NCBI GenBank assembly: GCA_947385875.1
Contig: CANDMV010000022.1
Coordinates: 1-41,001 of the forward strand
Direction of reading: 5' to 3'
Source of the DNA: an uncultured Eubacterium sp.
GTDB lineage: Bacteria; Bacillota; Clostridia; Lachnospirales; Lachnospiraceae
DNA length: 41,001 bases
The position numbers and the translations under genes were made by a program. Shown piece after piece: positions 33,123-41,001 of this stretch (its first letter is position 1; every line of letters begins with the position of its first letter). A model generated the notes under the pieces. The model did no database searches. It was not told where the DNA came from and saw only the letters and a program-made list of their open reading frames with translations.

Positions 33123-33773
33123 TTAATTATTTGCCGCATAATACAAAGTCCTCTTTTCCACTAAATCTATAATATTAGCCATTAATACTGCTTTTTCTTT
33201 GTCGTTACTACACCTTTCAATCAAGTCTACCAATATACTGCCGCTCTCTGTTCTCTGTTCAAACCTGCAGCTTAATACAAAAGTGGTTTCCTGCAGCAGC
33301 TCAATATTATTTTCTATAATCTCGGCAAATTCATCATTTGACATTTTAATTCCGTTCTTCACATGAAAATATGGTATTCTCCCATCAGACCATATTCCTC
33401 CTAATGCATAGATCTTGGCATCCTCTGTATCAAAAAGAAGATCAGAATTCATTACACTTTCCCATAAATCCTCATAAAACTTTTCTTTATTACAATGACT
33501 CATAACTAATTTATTTAAAAGTCCATCAATCAAATCTGAATATTCATTACTATACTTTTTTAACTGCTGTGCTGTAAAATAAGCATCTGCTTCTTTCTCA
33601 TTTGATGAATCTATATAATCAGCATTCTCAAGAAAATATCTAAAAGCAGCTTCCGATTCATCTGATTCTAAAATAAGACGATATATTACTGCTGCCTTAT
33701 CAAACCTGTTCCCATCTGTACAACCCAAGTATTCTCGGATGTTGTGAATGAATTGTTCATTTGTTGTCTGCAT
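33123..33773 (-). CDS. Orphan acidic protein, third gene of the nitrilase cassette
   Basis: The 216-residue protein is not one I recognise. It is predicted largely helical, acidic, with no signal peptide and no membrane segment. It contains a WSDGRIPYFHVKNGIKM stretch, a rare hydrophobic-aromatic patch (113-145 region), and ends EKRTLYYAANN. Its ATG lies inside the 3' end of the preceding winged-helix gene (88-nt overlap, different frame), with AAAGGAAA about 10 nt upstream. Such a long overlap is unusual: either the upstream gene has acquired a longer tail by frameshift or the two are tightly coupled. AT-rich like its two partners. Confidence 0.7.
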   Translation of the reverse strand: MQTTNEQFIHNIREYLGCTDGNRFDKAAVIYRLILESDESEAAFRYFLENADYIDSSNEKEADAYFTAQQLKKYSNEYSDLIDGLLNKLVMSHCNKEKFYEDLWESVMNSDLLFDTEDAKIYALGGIWSDGRIPYFHVKNGIKMSNDEFAEIIENNIELLQETTFVLSCRFEQRTESGSILVDLIERCSNDKEKAVLMANIIDLVEKRTLYYAANN

Positions 33774-34528
33774 AACATATCTTTCCTTTCAATTTTTGAT
33801 CTATTTCTGTCGTTTGAAACTGTTTCATCGCGTTTTTTACAACAGACTTCCCATACACAATTATTATTCCTGTTCCTAATATCTATGAATGATTTCATTT
33901 TCGGATAAGATGCATTCATATTATCTTCAAAATTAGAAACTACCAGCAATTTATAGCCAGCCTGATCTCTGCTTTTGGCTAATTTTTCTTTATTCTTTTT
34001 TACTATATCAAGTACTCTTTCTCCCATTGTTCTTATATAATAACTTTTTTCTTTACCCATCGTCTGAGCTGAAATCAGTCCATCTTTTAATGCTTCATTG
34101 GAGATCTGGGAAATCCTCGCCGTTGTAACGCTGCATAACTGGGCTAATTTTTTATTCTGCAGCCCCGGAGATTCATTGATCGCGTTCAAAAAAGCGAATG
34201 CAGCATCTGCTTCATATTTTGAAGCTGTCGTATAACATTTCTGAGATGCTTCTTTCTTTTTCTTAATGCAGGACAGCATACTCAAGCAGCCCCAAATTCC
34301 CCCATATAAATAACTTTGTTCAGATGTCAGTGCCTCAAATTGTTGATACTGCCATATTTTATCCAATCGATCTAACAGCTGACCATAGGTCTGCCATTCT
34401 GTATCCTCCTGGCTTTCTACAAACCGTTCCGACATACGATCTAATATAAAAAACAGCATTTCATCTTCTATGTCCTTTTTATCATCAAAGCATTCTATGA
34501 CTTCTTGAAAAATTTCTGATTTTTTCAC
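33686..34528 (-). CDS. Winged-helix (MarR-like) DNA-binding protein, second gene of the nitrilase cassette
   Basis: The 280-residue protein starts at a GTG with a strong GGAGGAG site upstream. Residues 1-90 are helical and unfamiliar. About 108-170 form a winged helix: AFAFLNAINESPGLQNKKLA, then TTARISQISNEALKDGL and the wing MGKEKSYYIRTMGERVL. This is followed by a domain of about 70 residues with KLLVVSNFEDN and a tail that overlaps the next gene by 88 nt. The architecture (helical sensor, winged helix, C-terminal extension) suggests a regulator or DNA-sensing subunit of the cassette rather than a classic MarR, which is about half this size. It lies 190 bp downstream of the nitrilase gene on the same strand. 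Confidence 0.7.
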   Translation of the reverse strand: MKKSEIFQEVIECFDDKKDIEDEMLFFILDRMSERFVESQEDTEWQTYGQLLDRLDKIWQYQQFEALTSEQSYLYGGIWGCLSMLSCIKKKKEASQKCYTTASKYEADAAFAFLNAINESPGLQNKKLAQLCSVTTARISQISNEALKDGLISAQTMGKEKSYYIRTMGERVLDIVKKNKEKLAKSRDQAGYKLLVVSNFEDNMNASYPKMKSFIDIRNRNNNCVWEVCCKKRDETVSNDRNRSKIERKDMLCRQQMNNSFTTSENTWVVQMGTGLIRQQ

Positions 34529-34718
34529 GCTATCTCCTCCTTAACAATCACTTAACTATGATTATATACACTACTCTTTCGTATTTCAAGACTTTTTAAA
34601 TTTTAATACCTTTTTGTCTTGTATTTGTAGTTTTTAATGCATACTGTAACTTAGTACAGCCTTTTGAAAGTCTTCTTCAAAAATAAAATATCTGAATTTA
34701 CTTTCTAATTACATATTC

Positions 34719-36257
34719 TTACAGAATCTGCAGTAAATTGTCCGAATTTAAGATACGCATATCCGTTTTAAGATTAATATCCTTTTGACCTGTTCCATTG
34801 AAATCATAGCAAATTTTAAAAATACAGCCGCTTTCACAGCAGCCGCATTCCTGTTTATTCCTTTTCACATACTGATAGCTGGCCTCAATAACTGATCCTT
34901 TCTTTTGAGGAGCTGAAACGATTCCTATCTCATCTCGAAATTCCTCAAGATCCGAAAATACTGCACAACAATTAGCCATTGCAGCGCATGCTCTATGATT
35001 GCTCGAAACTATGGCATCGATCTGCTTTTTAAATCCTATATTTACAGAAGGACTCCATGCTGCAATTAATAAGAAACTTGTATTAAAAGCTTTGGCTAAT
35101 TTTAAGCAGAATTCATTTACAGAAACATTCCTGCAAATTTCTGTTTGGAATATGCCTATACCAGGTATTTCTACTAGCGTAATTTCTTTTCCGGGATTTA
35201 GAAGTCTCTCTGTATATTTTTTTCCATTTATATCATTGTCATATGCAGAATATTTATACACTTTTCCTAACAGATTGCCATCATAACTGTATAGACAGCT
35301 CACATTATTTGAATCACTTGTCCAACCGCTTCCTGCAGCTACAAACAGCAGTTCCTCTAATTTTTTTGGATCATTTATGCTCATTTGCCGTAATGTATTT
35401 TGTATTTCTGTTTGAATTACTTCTTGACAAATATATTCTGGAAAGACAATAATATTGACTTTACATTCGATTCCCCATTTTAATAAAGCAGCTACTCTCG
35501 TCTTTATACTTTCAATCTGGCTTTTGTCATACTTGACTTCGAAAGAAGAACCCTGTTTTACATCAAATTCGAACCATCTAGTACGCATGGCAGGAATTAA
35601 TGCAATTTTTATCTTTTTTGTTTCTACTATTTTTTTCAAATGTTCCTCGTTTTTATGCAAAGTTACTAATTGGGGCTTACCATAACTTTTCGGTAATTCA
35701 TCTGTTTCAAGTATTATTAAATGTTTAAAATAATTTCTGATTTCATTTGGCTGTATTAAATCAGGATAATTTTTTTCAATTATTATTTTATCCATCAATG
35801 ATGATCGAATATTCACGTAAATCAGGCAGAATTCTTTACAGTAATTGTTTAAAGGCGCTGTTTTATAAGTTTGATAATCACGATCTTTAAAATATAAATC
35901 TATCCCCTTCAAAATATAAAAAGGAATCGTTGCCTGATTCATCAGTGGATCTTCATAATCCGATAAACTATTTTCAATATTGTAAACCAAATCGAAGATC
36001 TCATTCGATTGCTGACTGGAAGAAAAAGCTTTATATGGATTTTGCTCTAATATTTTCTTTACTTTCATGGCAAACCGATTTAACATCTCAGAATTTGGAT
36101 TTGTTAATTCTGCGTCCTCATTTATTTGAATGTAATCCCCCAGAAAAACATTTTGATTACTAATCACTTTCATTAAATAAGAATAACAAAATGCGGCTAA
36201 ATCATATATTTTACGAATATTATTAAAACTGTCATTCATTACTTCAGCAAACTTCAT
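34719..36257 (-). CDS. Nitrilase-superfamily (carbon-nitrogen hydrolase) protein with unknown N-terminal helical domain
   Basis: The 512-residue protein carries the carbon-nitrogen hydrolase triad in its second half: E274 in IIVFPEY, K335 in LLGKVYKYSAY and C375 in QTEICRNV, with AAGSGW between, as in nitrilases and amidases. Residues 1 to about 205 are a helical, AT-rich-encoded domain I cannot assign. The C-terminus has a short Cys cluster (CGCC near 475). The start is the ATG at 36257 (GGAG 10 nt upstream) rather than the GTG 6 nt earlier. Known nitrilase domains occur in metabolic amidases and, fused to reverse transcriptases, in DRT1-type phage defence; no RT motif is present here. First gene of a three-gene minus-strand cassette. 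Confidence 0.8.
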   Translation of the reverse strand: MKFAEVMNDSFNNIRKIYDLAAFCYSYLMKVISNQNVFLGDYIQINEDAELTNPNSEMLNRFAMKVKKILEQNPYKAFSSSQQSNEIFDLVYNIENSLSDYEDPLMNQATIPFYILKGIDLYFKDRDYQTYKTAPLNNYCKEFCLIYVNIRSSLMDKIIIEKNYPDLIQPNEIRNYFKHLIILETDELPKSYGKPQLVTLHKNEEHLKKIVETKKIKIALIPAMRTRWFEFDVKQGSSFEVKYDKSQIESIKTRVAALLKWGIECKVNIIVFPEYICQEVIQTEIQNTLRQMSINDPKKLEELLFVAAGSGWTSDSNNVSCLYSYDGNLLGKVYKYSAYDNDINGKKYTERLLNPGKEITLVEIPGIGIFQTEICRNVSVNEFCLKLAKAFNTSFLLIAAWSPSVNIGFKKQIDAIVSSNHRACAAMANCCAVFSDLEEFRDEIGIVSAPQKKGSVIEASYQYVKRNKQECGCCESGCIFKICYDFNGTGQKDINLKTDMRILNSDNLLQIL

Positions 36258-36287
36258 TTTCACTTATCTCCTTGTATTTATAGTTTA

Positions 36288-36316
36288 ACTATATCATACA
36301 TTGATGTTCTTTGCAA
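36288..36316 (-). promoter_or_regulatory. Promoter of the nitrilase cassette
   Basis: On the minus strand, TTGCAA (36311-36316) and TATAGT (36288-36293) are separated by 17 bp, about 30 bp before the start codon. Confidence 0.65.
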
Positions 36317-36521
36317 ACAGATTGAAGTTTAAGCTCATACATATTATACCGTCTGTTACTTTACACACCCAGCCTAAAAGCGGCTGTGGTGTAAAAAGTA
36401 ACTACCGTCCAATAAATAACTGATACTTAACCGCAGGATAGACGATGTATCAGATTCTGTGTCCTTTGAAATAAATTTGTCTGACAGCTCATGCTCTGTT
36501 AGAACGTTTAAGGAGCTCTTC

Positions 36522-37625
36522 TCACCTTTTATTTTTATACACCCTTGGCGGCACACCCATAGCTTTGTTAAACGAATAAGAAAAATGATCTGCGCTGTTA
36601 TATCCGACAGCTTCCGCGATCTCCTCTATTTTCATATCCGTATGAAGCAGTAATTTTGATGCTTCTTTCACCTTTAACTCCGCAACGATTGCGCTGTAAT
36701 TTTTACCCGTAGAAGCCCGGATGAGTTTACTAAGATAAGCGCTCTCATAATGAAAATGCGCAGCAAGAATCTCCAGTGAAAGCGTATGATAATTTTCATT
36801 GATATATTCTAATATCGCAGGCATTAGTATTTTTGCTGAAATTTTTTTCTGATCGGCATAATAGTGATAAGTGCTCTGCGTACTGCGGATGATGTTTGCA
36901 TAAAAAATCTGCAGATAATTATTAAAAAGCAGGTCTGAATAAGCGTCCTTTTTCACAAATTCCGCAAACAAATGCTGGATGATACTCCGCAGGTCTCTGG
37001 TAAGGGGCAGCATGAAATATATTTCTTCTTTCACATCCAAAAATAATGCCCTGCGGAAAAAATCTGAGACAATATTATCATGGTACAAAAGCAGCCGGAA
37101 ATTTTCTTCAAAATGATCTCTGTCTGAAATAATATTAATGACCAGATCTTTCGGCTCTGTAAAGACAGCGTATGCAGTACCGGGAGGCAGAATGCAGAGT
37201 TCTCCGGGCTTCATCGAGCGCACCGTGCGCTCCACCGACAGCAAACAGCCGCCTTCCAGTACATATATCACTGAAAAATGTTCTGTAGAAATCAGCTGTC
37301 TGCTCATATAGCAGGATTCCTGAGAAATCTGGACTCTATGCTTTGTCGAAAGATACATGACATCATCACTGGCATGATACCCCAGCTGCAGCACATCAGA
37401 CAGCGGCACTGGAATTTTTGCAATAAGCGTTCTCAGTTCTTTACAGCTGTGCAGATTCCATGACAAAAAATCCGGCAGATCAGGGAGCCCGTGCTTCTGC
37501 GCACCGGCTTTCACTAATTCCTCCACCGCTTCTCGAAAGCTGAGCCTGCTCCCGGATTCTTGGTAATATTTTATTTTTAATTCTTGTATCTGCCCATACA
37601 ATAAATAATCATATGCTTTTTCCAT
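36522..37625 (-). CDS. AraC/XylS-family transcriptional regulator with cupin-type sensor
   Basis: The 367-residue protein has a cupin-like sensor part (about 105-175: STEHFSVIYVLEGGCLLSV, MKPGELCILPPGTAYAVF) and a C-terminal AraC double helix-turn-helix (about 265-365). Its conserved pieces are present: ILEYINENYHTLSLEILAAH, LSKLIRASTGKNYSAIV and IEEIAEAVGYNSADHFSYSF, then GVPPRVYKNKR. The family binds a sugar or other small ligand and activates nearby operons. The closest sugar gene is the broken GH2 glycosidase 860 bp away in the opposite direction, so the pair was probably a divergent regulator-glycosidase unit before the glycosidase decayed and an element inserted between them. Confidence 0.9.
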   Translation of the reverse strand: MEKAYDYLLYGQIQELKIKYYQESGSRLSFREAVEELVKAGAQKHGLPDLPDFLSWNLHSCKELRTLIAKIPVPLSDVLQLGYHASDDVMYLSTKHRVQISQESCYMSRQLISTEHFSVIYVLEGGCLLSVERTVRSMKPGELCILPPGTAYAVFTEPKDLVINIISDRDHFEENFRLLLYHDNIVSDFFRRALFLDVKEEIYFMLPLTRDLRSIIQHLFAEFVKKDAYSDLLFNNYLQIFYANIIRSTQSTYHYYADQKKISAKILMPAILEYINENYHTLSLEILAAHFHYESAYLSKLIRASTGKNYSAIVAELKVKEASKLLLHTDMKIEEIAEAVGYNSADHFSYSFNKAMGVPPRVYKNKR

Positions 37626-37905
37626 CTGTCGTACCTTTCTGACAGCTCAGCAGCATTATGGCTTGCAGCTGAGCTATCCAATGATCTAGGAAATTGAAGC
37701 AATAAACAAAACAGCCACAGAAATCCGCCCGCCTAAAAACAAAAGCCAGTCCCCACCTAAATCGGCTTAATAATTGCCCGGAAAGCAAGCTATTTAAATA
37801 GATCATTAAGTGCAAGATATTGACTATAAACACTAACAGAATAACAAATAATCTCGGAAATGTAAACGCAATTTCTCTGGTATATTCTTCTTATAAGGAG
37901 TACTA
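37626..37905. other. Upstream region of the AraC-type regulator
   Basis: This AT-rich 280-bp stretch has no supported gene. It should hold the regulator promoter, but no -35/-10 pair stands out. Confidence 0.4.
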
Positions 37906-38337
37906 TGTAACTGTTCGGACAGGGTGTTATATTTTGACTCCTGCTTGCAGCAGCTGTATCCGGTCAGAAATCAAAGATCTGCAGCTGGCTGTTACAATTA
38001 AATATTCCATCTTGCCGATGTATTTGTCGTTTTCATTGTATGGCCTATCAAAAACAGCCGGATGAGAGGAGCTGAACCATCTTCCTGGGATATTGTAAGA
38101 TTGCTTTGAAGCCCTTAGGATTCTGTTCGATACACAGGCGGCAAAGACACAGCGGCACCTTTAGCTCCCGGCGTTTTGCCGGGGCGAGATAGGTGCCGCA
38201 GCCATCCGGTACCACAGCATAAAAACAGAATGCTTAGTGCTTCTTAGCATTCTGGAAAAGTCACAGGAAGATGGTTCAGCTCCCCTCGCCCGGCATCCTG
38301 ATAGCCACAAATGTAACGCCTTATCCGAACAGTTACA
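37906..38337. repeat. Palindromic MITE-like element, copy C (diverged and enlarged)
   Basis: The outer ends TGTAACTGTTCGGACAGGGT (37906) and its complement at 38318-38337 match. The inner arms GAGGAGCTGAACCATCTTCC (about 38066) and GGAAGATGGTTCAGCTCCCC (about 38267) carry the same substitutions relative to copies A and B, so the stem has been kept while the sequence changed. The left half is longer than in copy B and contains extra sequence. Confidence 0.8.
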
Positions 38338-38486
38338 TTACTATAGTCACACAGCCATTATACGTAACTGCCTTATCAAAAAGCAGCCGCATAATCCGCA
38401 GTTTACGGTTTAAAGTTCTTTTGCTGTGCATATTGTTTTCATTGTACAGCTGTTACGCGCGAACGATACATAAAGGAGGTCGCCAC

Positions 38487-40867
38487 ATGCACACACTAAA
38501 TTTTGACAAAGACTGGAGCTTTTCATATTCCACAGGAACCGCATATCTAGATGCAAAGGGAGCCGCATACAAAGAAGTCGTCGATCTGCCTCATGACTTC
38601 ATGATTCAGACCCCAAGAACACCAGACAGCCGGTGTGAAGGAGCCGGAGGCTTCTTCCAAGGAGGCATCGGGACTTACGAAAAGACTTTTTCTTTATCGA
38701 AGGAAAAATCCGAAAAGCAATTTCTACTGCTGATCGAAGGCTCCTATGGCAATACAGAAGTATGGATCAACGGAAATCTGGCAAAAATCCATCACTACGG
38801 CTACACGGAGTTTTATGCTGACCTCACAAAATGGCTTTCCTTTGACAAGCCAAATAAATTAAAAATCGTAACAGACAATACTGCTCAGCCAAACAGCCGC
38901 TAGTATTCCGGCAGCGGCCTATACCGCCATGTTCATCTGCTGGAAGGAGAGCGCACCTATCTGGCTCCATGGTCTGTCTTTGTCCGCACCCCGGATTTCC
39001 AGACGGTTCTTATAGATGCCATCTTCACAAATACCGGAAGTGAAGAGACTCATTCCGCCGCAGTCATCCGTGACGCGCAAGGGAAAAAAATCGCAGAATC
39101 CGAACAGATTCTGATCTGCGCCGCAGGCGATACTGCCTGCCACTTCGAGTTTCATATGGAAGATCTAAATTTGTGGGATTTAAATACGCCATACCTCTAC
39201 TCTGCCGAAGTGATTCTTCCAAAGACAAAAGAATGCAAAGAAGTAACCTTCGGCGTAAGAACGATTGATTTCACAAGAGAACACGGTTTCTCGTTAAATG
39301 GAAAACCGATCAAGCTGCAGGGAGGATGCATTCATCATGACAACGGCATCGTCGGAAGCCGCGCGTATTCTGCCCTGGAAGAACGCAAAATCCGCCTGTT
39401 AAAAGAAAGCGGATATAACGCAGTCCGCACAAGCCATAATCCAATGAGCACCGCGCTGCTGGATGCCTGTGACAGACTCGGTATGCTGGTAATAGATGAA
39501 GCATTCGACCAATGGCGTGCGAAGAAAAATAATCAGGATTACCATTTGTACTTTGAAGACCACTGGCAGGAAGATTTAGGCTCTATGGTCATGCGTGACC
39601 GCTGCCATCCTTCTGTCATCATGTACAGCATCGGCAACGAAATCGGCGAACGGGACGGCAGCGGGAACGGTGCCCAGATTTCCCACAGGCTGTGCGAATA
39701 TGTACGGAGCATCGACGATACAAGAGCCATTACCAACGGTGTATGCGCAGTCTTTTTGGATGCCGGAGAATTTGGAGGCATTCTGGCAAATATCTTTGGA
39801 AGCGGTGAGGCGATAGATTTTGACAGCATACCAGAAGATGTAAAAGCATTCATTTATCAGACAGATTATGTCACAGAGCACTGGGGAGAGCTTACGGCTG
39901 ATTTTGTAACAGACCTGGATGTGGTAGGATATAACTATCTGGACGACCGCTACGAAAAGGATGGAAAAGACTTCCCTGACCGCCTGATCGTAGGGACGGA
40001 AAGCTATCCCCGCATGATGAAGCAGGTATGGGAAAGAACGATGCAGCATCCTTATGTCCTGGGCGATTTTACATGGACTGCTTTTGACTATCTGGGCGAA
40101 AGCGGCATCGGACACGCCTTCTATGACCAGAAAGGCGGCCTATTCTGTGATTATCCGTGGCATGTAGGAAACTGCGGCGACTATGACCTGTGCGGTTTTA
40201 TACGTCCGCAAGGAAATTCCGCAGACTGCTATGGAAGACACAGACCGATCCAGTTATAACTGTGCTAAAGCCGCAGCATTATGGAAAAAAAGAAACAATC
40301 TCCGCATGGGGCTGGGCCGATGTAGCCGAGAGCTATAGCTGGCCGGGATATGAGGGAAAAAAGCTCCGTATAGACATATACAGCAACGCAGAAGAGGTGG
40401 AAATAACAGTTAACGGAAAAATCATCAGCCGTATGCCAGTGCCTGAATCTGGGATCGTACAGCTTCACACCATTTATGAACCGGGAACCCTTACAGTGAC
40501 AGATTATACAAACGGGCAAAAAGGCTCCAGCAGCAGCCTGAAGACAACTGACAGTGCCGCATCCCTCCGTCTGACTGCTGAACAGACAGATGCCGATGAT
40601 GCAGCAATTATCACAGTAGAAGCTGTTGACAGACAGGGAAACCGTGTACCATATGAATGCAGCAGGGCATCCATCAGCCTTCTGGAAAACGCAAAGCTAG
40701 TCGGTTTCGGCACTGGAGATCCGGTCACGGAGGAAGACTTTACGACTGACACCTATATTTTATATGAAGGGCGTGCACTTATGGTTCTGCAAAAAATAGA
40801 TTCGAATAAAATTGGACAGCTTATTGTATCCACAGAAAACGGGCTAACAGGCAAAATCACATTTTAA
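38487..40867 (+). pseudogene. Glycoside hydrolase family 2 (beta-galactosidase-like) gene with one stop codon and one frameshift
   Basis: Starting at the ATG 38487 (AAAGGAGG 6 nt upstream), the gene encodes an N-terminal sugar-binding domain, the Ig-like domain, the TIM barrel and a C-terminal region. In the barrel, CIHHDNG and NAVRTSHNP are typical, the acid/base is the Glu in SIGNEIGE (39639-39641) and the nucleophile is the Glu in GTESYP (39999-40001). A TAG at 38901-38903 replaces the invariant Trp of the NSRWYSGSG motif (a single G-to-A change from TGG), and a frameshift near 40205-40212 splits IRPQ from KFRRLLWK. All catalytic residues remain. It would be cytoplasmic. It is either a recent pseudogene or affected by sequence errors. 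Confidence 0.88.
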
Positions 40868-40870
40868 CAG

Positions 40871-41001
40871 GAAATCACATGTATAAAGCAATAATCTGCC
40901 CGCCCATGCCGTGCACCCTGCTGCATGGCATGGAACATGAAATCGCATATATAAAACAATGAACTGCCCGCCCATGCCGTGCACCCTGCTGCATGGCATG
41001 A
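40871..41001. repeat. Two tandem 68-bp repeats, each with a hairpin
   Basis: Copies begin at 40871 and 40939 (GAAATCRCATRTATAAARCA). Each contains CATGCCGTGCA and TGCATGGCATG, which pair with one mismatch around CCCTGC (40905-40932 in copy 1). They lie right after the GH2 stop codon; the array may continue past the window edge. No T-run follows the first hairpin. Confidence 0.75.

Noticed and set aside
34719..36257. DRT1-type reverse transcriptase-nitrilase defence protein
   Set aside because: No reverse transcriptase motif such as YxDD is present in the N-terminal part; only the nitrilase half is comparable.
38901..38903. Amber codon read as pyrrolysine or by natural readthrough
   Set aside because: The position is an invariant Trp in GH2 enzymes, one base change explains it, and a separate frameshift also breaks the gene.

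Overview
The window looks like the chromosome of a strictly anaerobic, fermentative gut-type Clostridium relative (Lachnospiraceae-like). The grounds are an [FeFe] hydrogenase, a butyrate-kinase/phosphotransacylase pair, oxygen-sensitive iron-sulfur flavoproteins, a YkvI-type transporter, a glycoside hydrolase family 2 gene and strong GGAGG ribosome-binding sites. The family-level assignment is inference; no rRNA or other phylogenetic marker is present.

Region 1 (1-18.5 kb) is the most unusual part. On the minus strand, in transcription order, it carries: a membrane transporter; an 815-residue protein with two N-terminal acyl-carrier-protein (ACP) domains fused to a CocE/X-Pro-peptidase-type serine hydrolase; a phosphopantetheinyl transferase (AcpS); a phosphate acyltransferase; a butyrate-kinase-like enzyme; a lipase-like alpha/beta hydrolase; then a redox module of a fumarate-reductase-like FAD protein, a NuoG-GltD fusion, a truncated NuoF-like subunit and an FMN reductase with a zinc ribbon. 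A PucR/CdaR-type regulator is divergent from it. I propose an ACP-tethered catabolic pathway. The hydrolase would load the acyl part of an imported ester or amide onto its own ACP arms. Phosphotransacylase and kinase would turn the thioester into ATP, and the flavoprotein chain would reduce the substrate or product. The domain calls are strong; the pathway is inference. A DUF2935 gene and the start of a further gene lie beyond, at 1-1099.

Region 2 (18.5-27.3 kb) holds a secreted transglutaminase-like cell-surface protein, a GNAT acetyltransferase, a LacI-family regulator, a three-gene SsuABC/TauABC-type ABC importer with two perfect LacI-type operators in front of it, and a glycosyltransferase.

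Region 3 (27.4-31.6 kb) is a two-gene operon: a CpI-like [FeFe] hydrogenase and a NuoF/GltD-type NAD(P)H-flavoprotein fusion. It has a promoter, a Rex-type redox operator upstream and a strong terminator.

Region 4 (31.6-41 kb) is accessory and visibly AT-richer in its centre. It contains repeat elements, a broken Rpn-type nuclease gene, an uncharacterised three-gene cassette (nitrilase-superfamily protein, winged-helix protein, orphan protein), an AraC-type regulator and a GH2 glycosidase gene broken by one stop codon and one frameshift.

The window is rich in palindromic repeats of at least two MITE-like families, and in short tandem duplications inside or at the ends of genes. No tRNA, rRNA, CRISPR array or intact transposase gene was seen.
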